A stretch of 64,000 nucleotides of DNA from assembly GCF_910594005.1 (NCBI RefSeq), contig NC_057831.1, forward strand, positions 43,792,001 to 43,856,000. Reading direction: 5' to 3'. Source of the DNA: Cervus elaphus. Lineage: Eukaryota; Chordata; Mammalia; Artiodactyla; Cervidae. Below, in pieces: positions 11,641 through 21,879 of this stretch. The notes under the pieces are model-generated. The model saw nothing but the letters and a program-made list of their open reading frames with translations, was not told where the DNA came from and made no database searches. A program made the translations under genes and the position numbers. The number at the start of each line of letters is the position of its first letter. The first letter of the stretch is position 1.

Positions 11641-12085
11641 ATAATAGAGATGGGGGGTGGATATAGAGTAAATGAAGCTGAAAAGACAAATCAACCAATA
11701 GCAACACATGGACCTTATTTAGGTCCTTATTCAGGTCCTTATTCAAACAAAATGTTAAAACATGGCATTTATAAAATAATTGGAAGTTTTGACATTGACT
11801 GCATATTTGATAATAAGAATTATTGCTAAACTCTTTGATTTTCCAATGGCATTATGATTGTCTTTCTTTAAACATACACAGTAAAATACAAAAGAAAGAC
11901 TATCTTGGATTGCTTCAAAGATATGAGAGGAGGAAGTGGTATTAAAAAAATAAGATTGGCCATGAATTGTTAATTGTTGAAGATGGTAACAGGTCCATAG
12001 TGGTTCATTATACTGTTTTGTTTCTTTTTTATGTATTTGTGATAAAAGTGAAATAGATTAAATTTTAAAGAAGCAAGAACAAATA
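11640..12085 (+). mobile_element. Old L1 3' end (L1M type)
   Basis: It matches the 3' region of an ancient mammalian L1: 'aaccaatagcaacacatgga', a gacattgac...gataataagaattattg block, 'taagattggccatgaattgt', 'taattgttgaagatggtaac' and 'gtggttcattatactg'. Near 11711-11745 the unit ggtccttattca is duplicated in tandem. Confidence 0.65.
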
Positions 12086-12282
12086 TTTTTAAAAGGAAGT
12101 GATCGAAGATAAAGAGGGAATGGCTTCTTCTTCCTCTGGTCAAAGTGTCGCAGATAATCATCAACTGCTGTCTCAACAGTGTGCTGAGTAGCATCCAGAA
12201 GACACAACGATGGGGAGAGCTCTGCGCAGCCTAAACAATGTGGCACATTCTGCCTTCAGTACCGTTCCCTGTGCAGGCCTGC

Positions 12283-12492
12283 ATGCCAAGTTGCTTCAGT
12301 GGTGTTTGACTCTTTGCAACCCTATGGACGGTAGCCTGCCAGGCTTCTTAGTCCTTGGGATTCTCCAGGCAAGAATACTGGAATGGGCTGTCATGCCCTT
12401 TTCCAGAGAATCTTCCTGACCCAGAGATCAAACCTGCATCTCTTATGTCTTCTGCATCAGCAGGCAGGTTCTTTACCACTAGTGCCATACCT
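12283..12492 (-). mobile_element. Bov-tA SINE
   Basis: A minus-strand copy with 'ttgcttcagtggtgtttgac', 'aggcaagaatactggaatgg', and head sequence 'ggcaggttctttaccactag' at the high-coordinate end. The tRNA tip has diverged ('tgccatacct'). Confidence 0.9.
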
Positions 12493-12509
12493 AATTCTCT
12501 CTTCTCTTT

Positions 12510-12635
12510 CCTTAGACTATAACCTCTGTAACTAAGACTGGGTCTTGTTTATCAGTCTGCCTCCTAGAAAGCCATACCTAGGACATAGTGAATATGTGAG
12601 AAACACTTACTGAAACTAATGAGGCAATGTCTGTG
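12510..12635 (+). repeat. L2 LINE 3' relic
   Basis: It carries 'ttagactataacctctgtaa', 'gactgggtcttgtttatcag', 'acctaggacatagtgaatat', in the order of the L2 3' terminus. Confidence 0.55.
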
Positions 12636-12949
12636 CCTCTATAGGGCCAATAAATTGAATTTAATGTTACTTTTTTCATCAAGATACATGGCAAGAAAAT
12701 TTTCAAAAACTTCTGAGAAATGAATATGTGATTTTTGTCAGGAAGATCATCACATGGTTTAAATCAGTGTTTCCCAAATTATGAGTACCACAATGGTATA
12801 CATGTAAGGTGACTTTATATGGTTCACAAACAACTTTTATTTAGGAGTTATGTATTTACTTGTAATATTTATTAAGACAAAAGTAATTGGTGTTTACATA
12901 GATGCAATAGCTTAAGAAGAGGCTACAAAGACTTATATTTTAAATCCAA

Positions 12950-13070
12950 AAAAGAGGGAATATATTTATATGTATAGTTGATTCACTTTACTGTACAACA
13001 GAAACCAACACTATATTGTAAAGCAACCATACCCCAATAAAAATTTTTTTGAATAAAATAATAAATAAAT
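12950..13070 (+). mobile_element. Ruminant L1 3' tip
   Basis: The last ~120 bp of an artiodactyl L1: 'gttgattcactttactgtac', 'aacagaaaccaacactatat', 'tgtaaagcaaccatacccca', ending in an A-rich (aataaata)n tail. Confidence 0.8.
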
Positions 13071-13209
13071 AGAATTAAGTAAATATTCAAACTGTTGGTA
13101 AAGAGCCATGGCAAAAATATTTGAAGATACTATTCATAGGCTTAAATAGAAGAATCCCAAAGAACATCTACCTGTTTGCTTCTCATAAGTGCCCCATAGT
13201 GTGGCAAAA

Positions 13210-13400
13210 GGTTTTGGATTGTGGACTCCAGAATGAGACTGTGTTCAAATATCAGCTTTGCCACTGACTAGCTGCGTGACCTTAGGCAATTACTTAATCT
13301 CTCTGTGCCCCAGTTTCTTCTTCTGTGAAAAGGGTATAAGGTTAGTGCCTATCTCCAGGGGCTATTCTGTGGATTAAATGTGAAGCATTTAGAAGAAAAA
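13210..13400 (+). repeat. MIR relic
   Basis: It shows 'ggattgtggactccagaatg', 'gctttgccactgactagctg', 'cgtgaccttaggcaattact', 'ctctgtgccccagtttcttc', 'ttctgtggattaaatgtgaa'. The middle and 3' parts are well preserved. Confidence 0.85.
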
Positions 13401-13424
13401 AAAAAAAACATAAGATACTACTAT

Positions 13425-14250
13425 TAAAAAATATACATCCATCAGAATGGCTAAAATTTAAAAAACTAGGAATCGGGTGGAAAGGGAGGTAGGAGAGGGG
13501 ATCGGGATGGGGAACACATGTAAATCCATGTCTGATTCATGTCAATGTATGACAAAAACCACTACAATATTGTAAAGTAATTAGCCTCCAACTAATAAAA
13601 ATAAATGAAAAAAAAAAACAAACTAGCAATACTAAGTATTAGCACAAATGTGGACTAAAATGTGTGACTTAAAGTCTCATATATTGCTGGGGTGGGTGTA
13701 AATTGGCTCGACCTCTTCGGAAAACTATTTGAAAGTATCTATGAGAGCCAAACATATGCGGCCCTGAATCTACGGCCCTGAATCTCTATTCCTAGGTTCA
13801 CATCCAAGAGGACTGAGTAGTATATGTCCACCAAAAGTGATATATGAAAATGTTTCTAGCAATTTTAACATTAGCCCCAAACTGGAAACAATTCAAACAG
13901 GAGATGGACTAAATAAATTGTGGTAAATTAATAAAGTGAGATAGTGCTCAGCAGTACAATAAAAAAACCATTGATATGTGTAACATCATGAGTAAATCTC
14001 ACAGGCATTTGTTGAGCAAAAGAGGGTAGACACAGAAGAATCAATAATGTATGATTCTGTTGACATGAAGTACAAGAACAGAGGTAAATAAATGATGATG
14101 ATGGAAGAAACCTCTGGGAATAGTAACCAGTTGGGTAGGGTATTGACTTGAAAAGGGCACAAGGGAATCTTCTGGAATATTGAAAGTATTGTATACACAT
14201 ATAAAGATCCATTGAGTATACACAAGATTAAGGCACTTACCTACTTTACT
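13425..14250 (+). mobile_element. Old L1 3' UTR, split by a younger L1
   Basis: The flanks 13425-13469 ('catcagaatggctaaaattt') and 13620-14250 ('agccccaaactggaaacaat', 'cagtacaataaaaaaaccat', 'gtatgattctgttgacatga') belong to one ancient L1 3' region. The L1-BT tip at 13470-13619 interrupts it. A 13-bp unit, cggccctgaatct, is duplicated at 13759-13771 and 13773-13785. Confidence 0.7.
13470..13619 (+). mobile_element. L1-BT 3' tip nested in old L1
   Basis: A severely 5'-truncated young-type ruminant L1: 'atcgggtggaaagggaggta', 'gattcatgtcaatgtatgac', 'ttgtaaagtaattagcctcc', then an A-tail to about 13618. The short direct repeats aaactag at 13463-13469 and 13620-13626 fit a target-site duplication. 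Confidence 0.85.
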
Positions 14251-14279
14251 GTATTTTTTGTACATGGATCAAAATTAAA

Positions 14280-14335
14280 TCGTAATACGAAGTACTTAGA
14301 ACAATGTCAGGTACATAGTAAATACTGTGCTATTA
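14280..14335 (+). repeat. Possible MIR 3' tip
   Basis: 'agtacttagaacaatgtcag' and 'gtacatagtaaatactgtgc' match the MIR 3' end, with little else. Confidence 0.4.
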
Positions 14336-14524
14336 TAATTTACTCTTATATTCTATTTATTTATTTCATTTCAAAGAGTCTACAGCACTTCTTGAGAACC
14401 TAAATATTCTATGACAATACAAAAGTTATTAAATACAGACCCCATTTTTAATGAACAGACAGGTCATTTGAGGAGACCTGTTAACCAGTTCTGGTCACTC
14501 CTCAGGAAGCATCGTCATGACTTA

Positions 14525-14920
14525 ACAATTCAGCATACAGTCTCTGAAGCCAGAAAAACCTGTCTTTGATTCTTGGATCTGCCATTTAGAAGCCTTGGCA
14601 ATGTTTAACATCCCAGAGTCTCGGTTTATCTTTAATATACTAGAATATATCTTTAATATAACAGAAACTGCTTCATAAGATTGCTATGAGATGCTTATAA
14701 AAAGTTAGCTACTGGGACTTCCCTGGTGAGCCAGTGGCTTAGACTGCATTCCCAATGCAAGGGGCCTGGGTGTGATTCCTGGTTAGGGGACTAGATCCCA
14801 CATGCCACAGCTGAGAGTTCTGCATGTCGCAACTAAGACCCAGCCAGACAAATTAAAAAAAAAAAAAAAGTTAGCTACTATTACTATTTTTAGGTTGACT
14901 TCATCTTTGAGTTTCAGAAA
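14525..14920 (+). repeat. MIR relic split by a CHR SINE
   Basis: The left part (to 14713) carries 'cttggatctgccatttagaa', 'cccagagtctcggtttatct' and 'gattgctatgagatgcttat'. The MIR resumes after 14879 with 'ttactatttttaggttg'. A short direct repeat, atctttaatata, occurs twice around 14625-14660. Confidence 0.6.
14714..14864 (+). mobile_element. CHR-type tRNA-Glu SINE with A-tail
   Basis: The head 'gggacttccctggtgagcca' is tRNA-Glu-like, and the body ('actagatcccacatgccaca', 'gtcgcaactaagacccagcc') is that of the cetartiodactyl CHR family rather than Bov-tA. It ends in an A-tail. It is flanked by perfect 15-bp duplications aaaaagttagctact at 14699-14713 and 14865-14879. The A-tail implies L1 mobilisation. 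Confidence 0.85.
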
Positions 14921-15334
14921 AAAAAAAATGATCAGGGCTAAAACTGAATATTTGAGAAGTATTAGTTACAATTGAGTTGTATTCCTGGTTTCACCTTCAC
15001 TTAAACTGTTTCTGAATGTTTGAGTAAATATCACCTAAGAAAGACTAAATGATCTTTCAAGATCACAGTGGAGTTTCAACTCCAATTTATTTACAGACAT
15101 GCTTGTGGAAACTTGTCAATATGTCAGTCAATTATGATTTCATTTTTAAGTATTATCTCTATTACCAGCAGAGAAAGCAGGGCATCCCTTAGCTGTACCT
15201 TTGCATTCATCTCTTGGTTACTGACAGATTTTCCAAAGGCATAAGAAAAGCCTCAGTGTAGGTTTCTGCACGTGTGAGTGTGTATTGCACTGGTATTTGT
15301 ATATGTCCCTTCCTCAACCTTGCCAAACTACCTC

Positions 15335-15550
15335 AGTCTCTCTCCTCTTTGTATCTAAGACCTGCTGTGTGTATAATACTTTTATCACTGCATATATTTC
15401 ACAACAGCGCCTTTATCTGTTTACCTGGCTGCCAGCCCTGTGAGTCCACAAACTACTAAAAAGCAGAAGCCATGGCTTGCTCATCCCATACCCCCAGAAC
15501 CTAGCATGGTGCCTGGTACAAAGGAAGTACTCAACAATTTGTGTTGACCT
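15335..15550 (+). repeat. L2 LINE 3' relic
   Basis: A well-ordered L2 end: 'ctttatctgtttacctggct', 'ccctgtgagtccacaaacta', 'agaacctagcatggtgcctg', 'aaggaagtactcaacaattt'. Confidence 0.75.
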
Positions 15551-15844
15551 AAATGTCTAGAATGATCCAGGCAGCTGCTAGCCTAAACAGCAGCTTTTGA
15601 AAAATCAAAGACACCCCTTTCTTCCAGCACAAGCAGTCCCACACCAGGACACACAGTTTAGCAAGCTGAGGATAGACTGGATTTCAGCCCCCCACTTGTC
15701 CTCTCAAGCGAAGCCCCCTTGTGAAGTAAATACCTGCCAAAACATAAGCAGATGACTAAGAGAATGCTGTGACCTTGTGGGGCAAAACAACATAAAGGGC
15801 TGATGGCTTCACTGGGTATAATTCTCTGGTTCAGGATTATCTGC

Positions 15845-16052
15845 TGTGCTTAGTCACTCAGTCCTGTCTGATTCTTTGTGACCCCATGGACTGTAGCCCA
15901 CCAGGGTCCTCTGTCTATGGGGATTCTCCAGGCAAGAATACTGGAGTGGGTTGCCATGCCCTCCTCCAGGAAATCTTCCCAAGCCAGGAATCAAAGCCAG
16001 GTCTCCCACATCTCAGGCGGATTCTTTACCATCTGAGCCACTAGGGAAGCCC
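15845..16052 (-). mobile_element. Bov-tA SINE
   Basis: A full-length minus copy: tail side 'tgtgcttagtcactcagtcc', body 'caggcaagaatactggagtg', head 'catctgagccactagggaag'. It lies head-to-head with the plus copy 100 bp downstream. Confidence 0.95.
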
Positions 16053-16152
16053 TCAGGCTTATCTTCAGTTCCCTCTATAAACCTAGTCTGGATCTCGCTG
16101 TCACTTCTGTCACTTATCTAGATGAGATTACCTCAACTCTAGGGCTAAGCAA

Positions 16153-16372
16153 GGGATCCCCTGGTGGCTCAGTGGGTAAAGACTCCAGCTGCAGTGCAGG
16201 AGACACAGGAGATGTGGATTAGATCCCTGGGTCAAGAAGATCCCCTGGAGGAGGGCAAGGCAACCCACTCCAGTATTCTTGCCTGGAGAATTCCATGGGC
16301 AGAGGAGCCTGGTGGGCTACAGTCCATGGGATCTCAAAGTCAGACACGACTGAACACGCATACATGCATGCA
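16153..16372 (+). mobile_element. Bov-tA SINE
   Basis: A full-length plus copy from 'gggatcccctggtggctcag' through 'cactccagtattcttgcctg' to 'cagacacgactgaacacgca'. With its minus-strand neighbour it forms inverted arms of about 200 bp. Confidence 0.95.
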
Positions 16373-16694
16373 CAGTACTAACCCAAAGAAGGAGTTGACC
16401 TGGGTACAGTAAAAGTGACTAAATGGGAAAATCAGTAACACCCAGGTACCTACTGAATCAATGCAATTAATTCAAGTGTAGAAAAAAGTCTATAAATGAT
16501 ATTTATTATCCAGGAGCTGGGTACCAGAGTAATTGCCTCTGCTGATACTGACCCTCCAAGGTTATTTGGATCTAGCCTGTTCTTCCCATTCCCTCCCCCA
16601 GGGAGTCTAGAGTGAGAGCACCCCAGATCAGAGCCCTGACACTATCCTAACTGCTCTCTTTCAGGGTGATAGTCCCTCTGGGATCCTCAAAGTA

Positions 16695-16774
16695 TTGGGT
16701 TGACCCAAAAGTTCATTTGGGTTTTTCTGTAAGATGTTCTGGAATAACCCAAATGAACTTTTCGGCCAGTCTAA
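16695..16774. mobile_element. Mariner-derived 80-bp MITE (possible miR-2284/2285-type hairpin)
   Basis: An 80-bp element between TA dinucleotides (16693-16694 and 16775-16776), as expected of Tc1/mariner insertions. It begins ttgggttgac and is a near-perfect inverted repeat: 16707-16723 pairs exactly with 16746-16762 over 17 bp, with a 22-nt loop. Size and sequence match the ruminant mariner MITE. From recall, the arms also resemble the bovine miR-2284/2285 family, which arose from such elements. Transcription cannot be judged from sequence. Confidence 0.85.
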
Positions 16775-16799
16775 TAAAAGAGTACTTCCGCATCGGCTG

Positions 16800-17598
16800 C
16801 TGGCTTGGATTTTTCCTTTCAGTACTTTTTTTATTTTTCTCTCTCTCTCTCCCTCTGGTTATGTTTATGAAAGCAAACAGCTATATTCGGCAGTGGACAC
16901 ATCTCCAGTTTAATTTCTATTTAAACCTTGTAAGTGCACCCCAGACACTGCACTGAGATGGACATTCCAGAATCCAAATAGAGCAAGTGATATATGGCAG
17001 AAGCCGGCAAATCCTCCTTCTTAACTCCTCAGGCTTGGTAATTCCCCACAGAACCCTGACAGCCTCACCTCACGTCGCCACAGAGATTTAATAGCTAAGA
17101 GCCACAGTGAGGTCTTGTCTTACACAATTTAATTACACTCACGAAATGGACAACAGTGCATTTACTGGCCCCACCATTAAATATTATCATAAGTAATTTA
17201 AACTCAACTTCACTTGTCCAGATATATGGACAAAATACATTCTGTCATCCCAAAGCTTTAATGTTCCCTCCATAACTGTGAATCATCGACAAACCCTCGG
17301 TAATTTATTCTGCTTTCCAACTGGAAGCATATCTTAAAGAAAGAAAAGTCAGAATGTGCAACACTTCTGATAGTAAACTTGTCCACCTGCTATCCAACAT
17401 AAATTAAGGAGCCATACTTTAGTGATTCAATTACACCACTGAGTAATTGAAAATACGCAATTACAAGGAGTTGAGGTTCTTATGAGAAATATAATGTCTG
17501 CATTCCGGATTCCATAGTATTTGATTTATAATTGGAATATTGGCATAATATTCTACATTTGAGAGGAATTGCTCCCTTCTGGATAGTTCTAGAGTCTG
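16800..17598. other. Unique sequence; conserved non-coding candidate at 17060-17480
   Basis: I recognise no repeat here. From about 17060 the sequence is AT-rich with homeodomain-like cores ('acacaatttaattacactca', 'taagtaatttaaactcaact') and two CpG-bearing words ('ctcacgtcgccac', 'aatcatcgac'). That texture is common in conserved enhancers but does not prove one. Confidence 0.3.
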
Positions 17599-17599
17599 A

Positions 17600-17735
17600 A
17601 TATTTAAGGCTACAAAGATCCTAAGAGCTCATCTCACTTAACCCCTTGTTTTAGGCATGGGAAATGGGGGCTCAAAGATCAGACAGCTTATAAAATGCAA
17701 AGAGAGGCCTTCTGACTCCGATTCAGAAAGTTCAG
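17600..17735 (-). repeat. CORE-SINE/MIR-like relic
   Basis: 'agagctcatctcacttaacc', 'gcatgggaaatgggggctca' and 'ggccttctgactccgattca' follow the order of a reverse MIR-type SINE. Confidence 0.45.
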
Positions 17736-17749
17736 CATCACAGTCAAAT

Positions 17750-18020
17750 TGACAGTCTCTGGAAGTGGACAAAATTCAACCTTGACAGTGTACAAGCCAC
17801 TTAATCTTTCTAAGCCTTTGCTACCTCTTAAATATAGTAACTCCTAGAGTAACTAGATACTATTATCTAGTTAAATAAAGATGTCTTTGTTTCTTCCTCT
17901 GTTAAACAGAGATGATAATTCCTAAAGCAATTAGCCACAAATAGAGAGCAACTCCTCTGACAATGTGTGTTTCCTAAAACACTTAGCATAATATTAGACA
18001 CAATAAGCACCCAGTAACAA
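17750..18020 (+). repeat. MIR relic
   Basis: An eroded plus-strand MIR: 'acaagccacttaatctttct', 'cttcctctgttaaacagaga', 'aaaacacttagcataatatt', 'ataagcacccagtaac'. Confidence 0.5.
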
Positions 18021-18129
18021 ATTAACCACCACCATCACCATCCTGATAACCATCAACCTGCCCAGGGCTAGTCAAGTACCATTTCATAGTCCTTTACTTA
18101 AATCCTATTGTCACTCTCAACACCTAACC

Positions 18130-19100
18130 AACAATTTGGCCACAACATAATTGTGGTTACTGTGCCACAAACAGCCAGAATATCTTTCCTTTCCATTCAA
18201 AAGACAGTAATCTTACAGCATACTTTCCCAATTTGAAACACTGGATCTTTCTTTGTTTTGAGGACAACATGCTAACCACCCACTAAACCTCCGGGGCTTG
18301 ATTCATTTCTTAGGTTATATGCTGACTAGGTATGCCCTCATTGGGTTCAACACTTTATCCAGTCAGGCTTCCTCTGCCAGCTGCCCCCACTCAAACACAT
18401 ACAGCCATCTGCCAGTTTAGCTCTGTAACTAAGTTGCATCTTAATATGCAAATATTAAAAAAAATCACAAATGATTATTCCCATCACTGACCTCCATTCT
18501 TTCTCTTGACAAAGGAAACCATAGCTTCTTTGAAACTCAAAATAAGCACATGTGATCAAATGCTAATTTAGCAATAAACAGAAAATTGACTTCAAATCAT
18601 CTCTCTGTCACTCTAATTGATTAACAGTCACATGAAAATTGATAACATGATTTTCAGCAACAGAGCGCGTGGCACAAGCTCGTCGGCTCTATTGGCTTTG
18701 GATATTGACTTCCTTCCAAATAAAGCTTTTTAAGAGTACATTAGTGAGTCCACTAATAATCTTAAAAAGCAGTCTAATTACAATAATGAACTCTGTACAA
18801 TGAGTTAATGCCATGCTGGAGCTTCCAGATCTGAGTCTCTTACTGCAATAAAAATAAAGTACAAATTCTGTTGAATATAGGACAGTCATAGTTTGGTTTC
18901 ACTGGGAGTGAATAAATAGAGACTGTCTTCTTTGCTTCTCTAGCATTCTGGCAAAATATGCTCACATGATATCTACCTGCCTTAAGATTTCCCCAACATC
19001 CATAATACTTACCTTAACACAAAATTAATTTTAAACTGCTGAGCCTCTATTGTTCACATGGCTCAAACAGAAACCTTCCTTAAGAAGTAGAAGACTGAAA
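18130..19100. other. Unique sequence; conserved non-coding candidate at 18420-18890
   Basis: No repeat is recognised. The stretch holds an octamer-like 'taatatgcaaatatt' (POU type), 'cttgacaaaggaaacc' (SOX/TCF-like), 'tagcaataaacag' (FOX-like) and 'ctctaattgattaacag' (paired homeodomain cores) within about 200 bp. That is motif-level evidence only. Confidence 0.3.
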
Positions 19101-19106
19101 AAAAAT

Positions 19107-19325
19107 GTAGCTTCCCAGGTGGTGTAGTGGTAAAGAATCTGCCTGCCAATGCAGGAGATGCAAGAGACATGGGTTCGATCCCTGGGTCAGGAAGACCCCT
19201 TGGGGAAGGTAATGGTAACCCACTCCACTATTCTTGCCTGGGAAATTCCATGAACAGAGGAGCCTAGCGGGCTACTGTTCATGGGGTCCCAAAGAGTTGA
19301 ACACAACTGAATCTAATTAGCATGC
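19107..19325 (+). mobile_element. Bov-tA SINE
   Basis: A full-length plus copy: 'gtagcttcccaggtggtgta', 'gggttcgatccctgggtcag' (B-box region), 'ccactattcttgcctgggaa', ending past 'gttgaacacaactgaatc'. Confidence 0.95.
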
Positions 19326-19595
19326 ATGTAGGCACAGGCTATGAATACTTCTAAACTGAGTAAGTTACTATAGCAGAACTTGACTTCAGTTCATGTTGGC
19401 AGTTTGAAAATAGACACTGGGATTATGGTAAACCAGACTAAGTTTCACTGTGCTGAACATTCTGTTTGGTCCTCTAGACCTGTGCGTCACCCTTCTCTAT
19501 TCCTTGACCCCAGAGTCTGATCTTTAGAGTTTGTGTCCTTGGGCTTTCTTGCCTTGCACTTTTCACTAGATCGAGAGATGGGAGGCACCAATAGT

Positions 19596-19815
19596 AAGGC
19601 TTCCCAGGTGGCACTAGTGGTAACGAATCCTCCTGCCAGTGCAGGAGACATAAGAGATGGGTTTGATTCCTGGGTAGGGAAGATCCCCTGGAGGAAGAAA
19701 CGGCAACCCACTCCAGTATTCTTGCCTGGAGAATCCCATGGACAGAGGAGCCTGGGGGACTGGGCTCCATAGGGTTGCAAAGAGTTGGACATGACTGAAA
19801 CAATTTAGCAGGCAC
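19596..19815 (+). mobile_element. Bov-tA SINE
   Basis: A second plus copy 270 bp downstream, from 'aaggcttcccaggtggcact' through 'gtttgattcctgggtaggga' and 'ccagtattcttgcctggaga' to 'gttggacatgactgaaac'. The 176- and 101-codon frames on the opposite strand are antisense shadows of it. Confidence 0.95.
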
Positions 19816-20189
19816 AGAACTCAACAACAGATCTAAGGCCAGAGGAAAAATGAAGTGGATATTTTCCTTCCAACACCCTCCTAGCTGGACAGAGATTGAA
19901 AGAGACCTCATTCCTCCAGCAAAGGCTGCATAGTTGAGTTGTGCCCTACCCACAGCTCTGGCTACAGCTCTCTGGGTTCTGAAACAAGCTCCCTTTCCTG
20001 GCACCTTCAGGTCCGAGGGTAGTCCTGGCCTCCCACTATTGCTAATCCTGGGGATTCATCATTTGTTGATTTCCTTTAACCCTTCCCACATCCTAGAAAA
20101 TAGTCTGTTCATTAAGCTCTAATCCCAATTGGATGTGCCATCTGTTATCTGCTAGAACACTGTCGTATATATCTACCTTCCATTAACAC

Positions 20190-20370
20190 AGTGGTCTTCT
20201 GCCTGTTGTGGGTTACAGATCCCTTTGAGAGCCTAAATGAAAAAAAAACAATTCTAATAGAGATCTCTCTCTGCCAAAATATATAGTCACATACATGTGA
20301 ATTTTCTGATACTATTTCAAAGAGCTGATAGACAACTTGAGGCACACCCATGGATCCCAAAAAACAGTTT
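20190..20370 (+). repeat. Possible hAT (MER-type) transposon relic
   Basis: 'acagtggtcttctgcctgtt', 'gttacagatccctttgagag' and 'acacccatggatcccaaaaa' recall non-autonomous hAT elements that start cagtggttctc and end with '...catggaccccag'. The subfamily cannot be assigned. Confidence 0.4.
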
Positions 20371-20379
20371 GAATATTCA

Positions 20380-21875
20380 GAAGAGAATTTTATGGGTGCC
20401 ATATTCTTTGAAGAGTCCAAATTTGGATATTAGATTGCGGAATACAAAGTTACAAGAAAGCACTCCATCCCTAAAAATATCCAAATAAAGAAGAATTATA
20501 AAAGATATTACAAGATAATGCATCTTAAATTTTACTGCTTTCCATGCTTGTCACATCATTTAAGTATTTATCACATATATCCTTAGAATGTTTTTCCATT
20601 GGCCTATGTTTCACTTACTTGTAAAGCTTATTATTCATCATTTCAAGTGCCATCTGGTCTACTGATAAGTAAATGTCTTTAAAAAAAAAAATCTCTGAAA
20701 GAGATTTCTTAAAGTTTTACCATCTACCAGACTCACTCGGCCTTCCAAAGCCTAATCTCCAAGGATTCCGATATGTATTCAGCTGTTTTTTTATTAACAC
20801 TGGTGGCTTCACAATATTAAAAATGTATACACCAAGTTACCCCCAATAGGAAACATGCACGGATTGTGATGAAAAATAAATTCCACTTTAAATAGTCACC
20901 CTCTCTGCCTATATGCCTTCCCTATGGTCCAGAATGAGCGTCTTTCTATAGGGGAAAAAAAAAAAATGAATGCTTAAGTTCATCACTCCAGTGTGCTTGA
21001 ATCCCTTAAGGTCTCTATCAGCAGCTATTAAAATTTAAGATGCACTGGCTCAAAGGGGAACATAAGATCCAATGCAACAGACACTGGACTATATTAATGT
21101 CAACAGAAGACCATATGAAAGAAAACCTTAGTTGATGTTTCCTTCCAGTGGCAGTCATCTTAATGACCCTGTATTTAAAAGTCACATTTTTATATAAACT
21201 TGTTTAAATACCATGATATAGTTTATATAAACTTGTATGTGCCCTATAGGCATATAAATTATTCTTTTTTCAGTCCCCTAAAATAAGATCAGCAGAAAAG
21301 ACACCATTGGTGTTCATAATTTTAAAGAATACATGGATATTTAGTTGGCAGCAACTGACCTTTTTAAAAAGGAAATAGAATGGAATGAAATAAATTGCAT
21401 TAGAATGCATCACTTGTACTAAAGGTGAAATATTATTTATAAAAAAAAGTCTAAGAATACACAAATACATAAACTCTATAGTTTACATACCTCACAGTCA
21501 TGGAGTGCCTTGACTATCCTACATTATTTTCTTTGTTAACCAAGATTGCCTTGACAATTTTGGTGATGACCTTTAACATCAGTCATCAACAGTCCTGAGA
21601 GAGTGGCCTTATCCTCAAATGTTATTTTTGTCCCTCATGACTTCCTAATCTGCCATGAAGCTACCAATCTTATAGGCAGCTCTCTGGGGTCAGCAAACTG
21701 TGATGTCTTCCCTTCATCCTCTCACCACACCAATCCTCTCCTACTGAATCAGGAGATGAAGTCTAATCTTAAAAAGAATAAGCATGCAACTGGACTCAGA
21801 AGTCCAAAGGAGAGCTCTCTCTTTGTCATCTCTAGCTCACCTAGGGATCCTACACCCCCGACTCCATCAGATACA
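20380..21875. other. Unique AT-rich sequence, no gene seen
   Basis: It contains A-runs near 20681 and 20950. A 15-bp direct repeat, tttatataaacttgt, lies at 21189-21203 and 21222-21236. I see no exon or named repeat. Confidence 0.4.
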
Positions 21876-21879
21876 CTGC

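Noticed and set aside
19107..19180. tRNA-Glu-like sequence with a B-box (gggttcgatcc)
   Set aside because: It is the head of a Bov-tA SINE, not a tRNA gene. The same applies to the other SINE heads in the window.
19474..20004. 176-codon minus-strand frame
   Set aside because: It runs through a Bov-tA SINE (peptides like SCPTLCNPMEPSPPGSSVHG are the usual translation of these SINEs).
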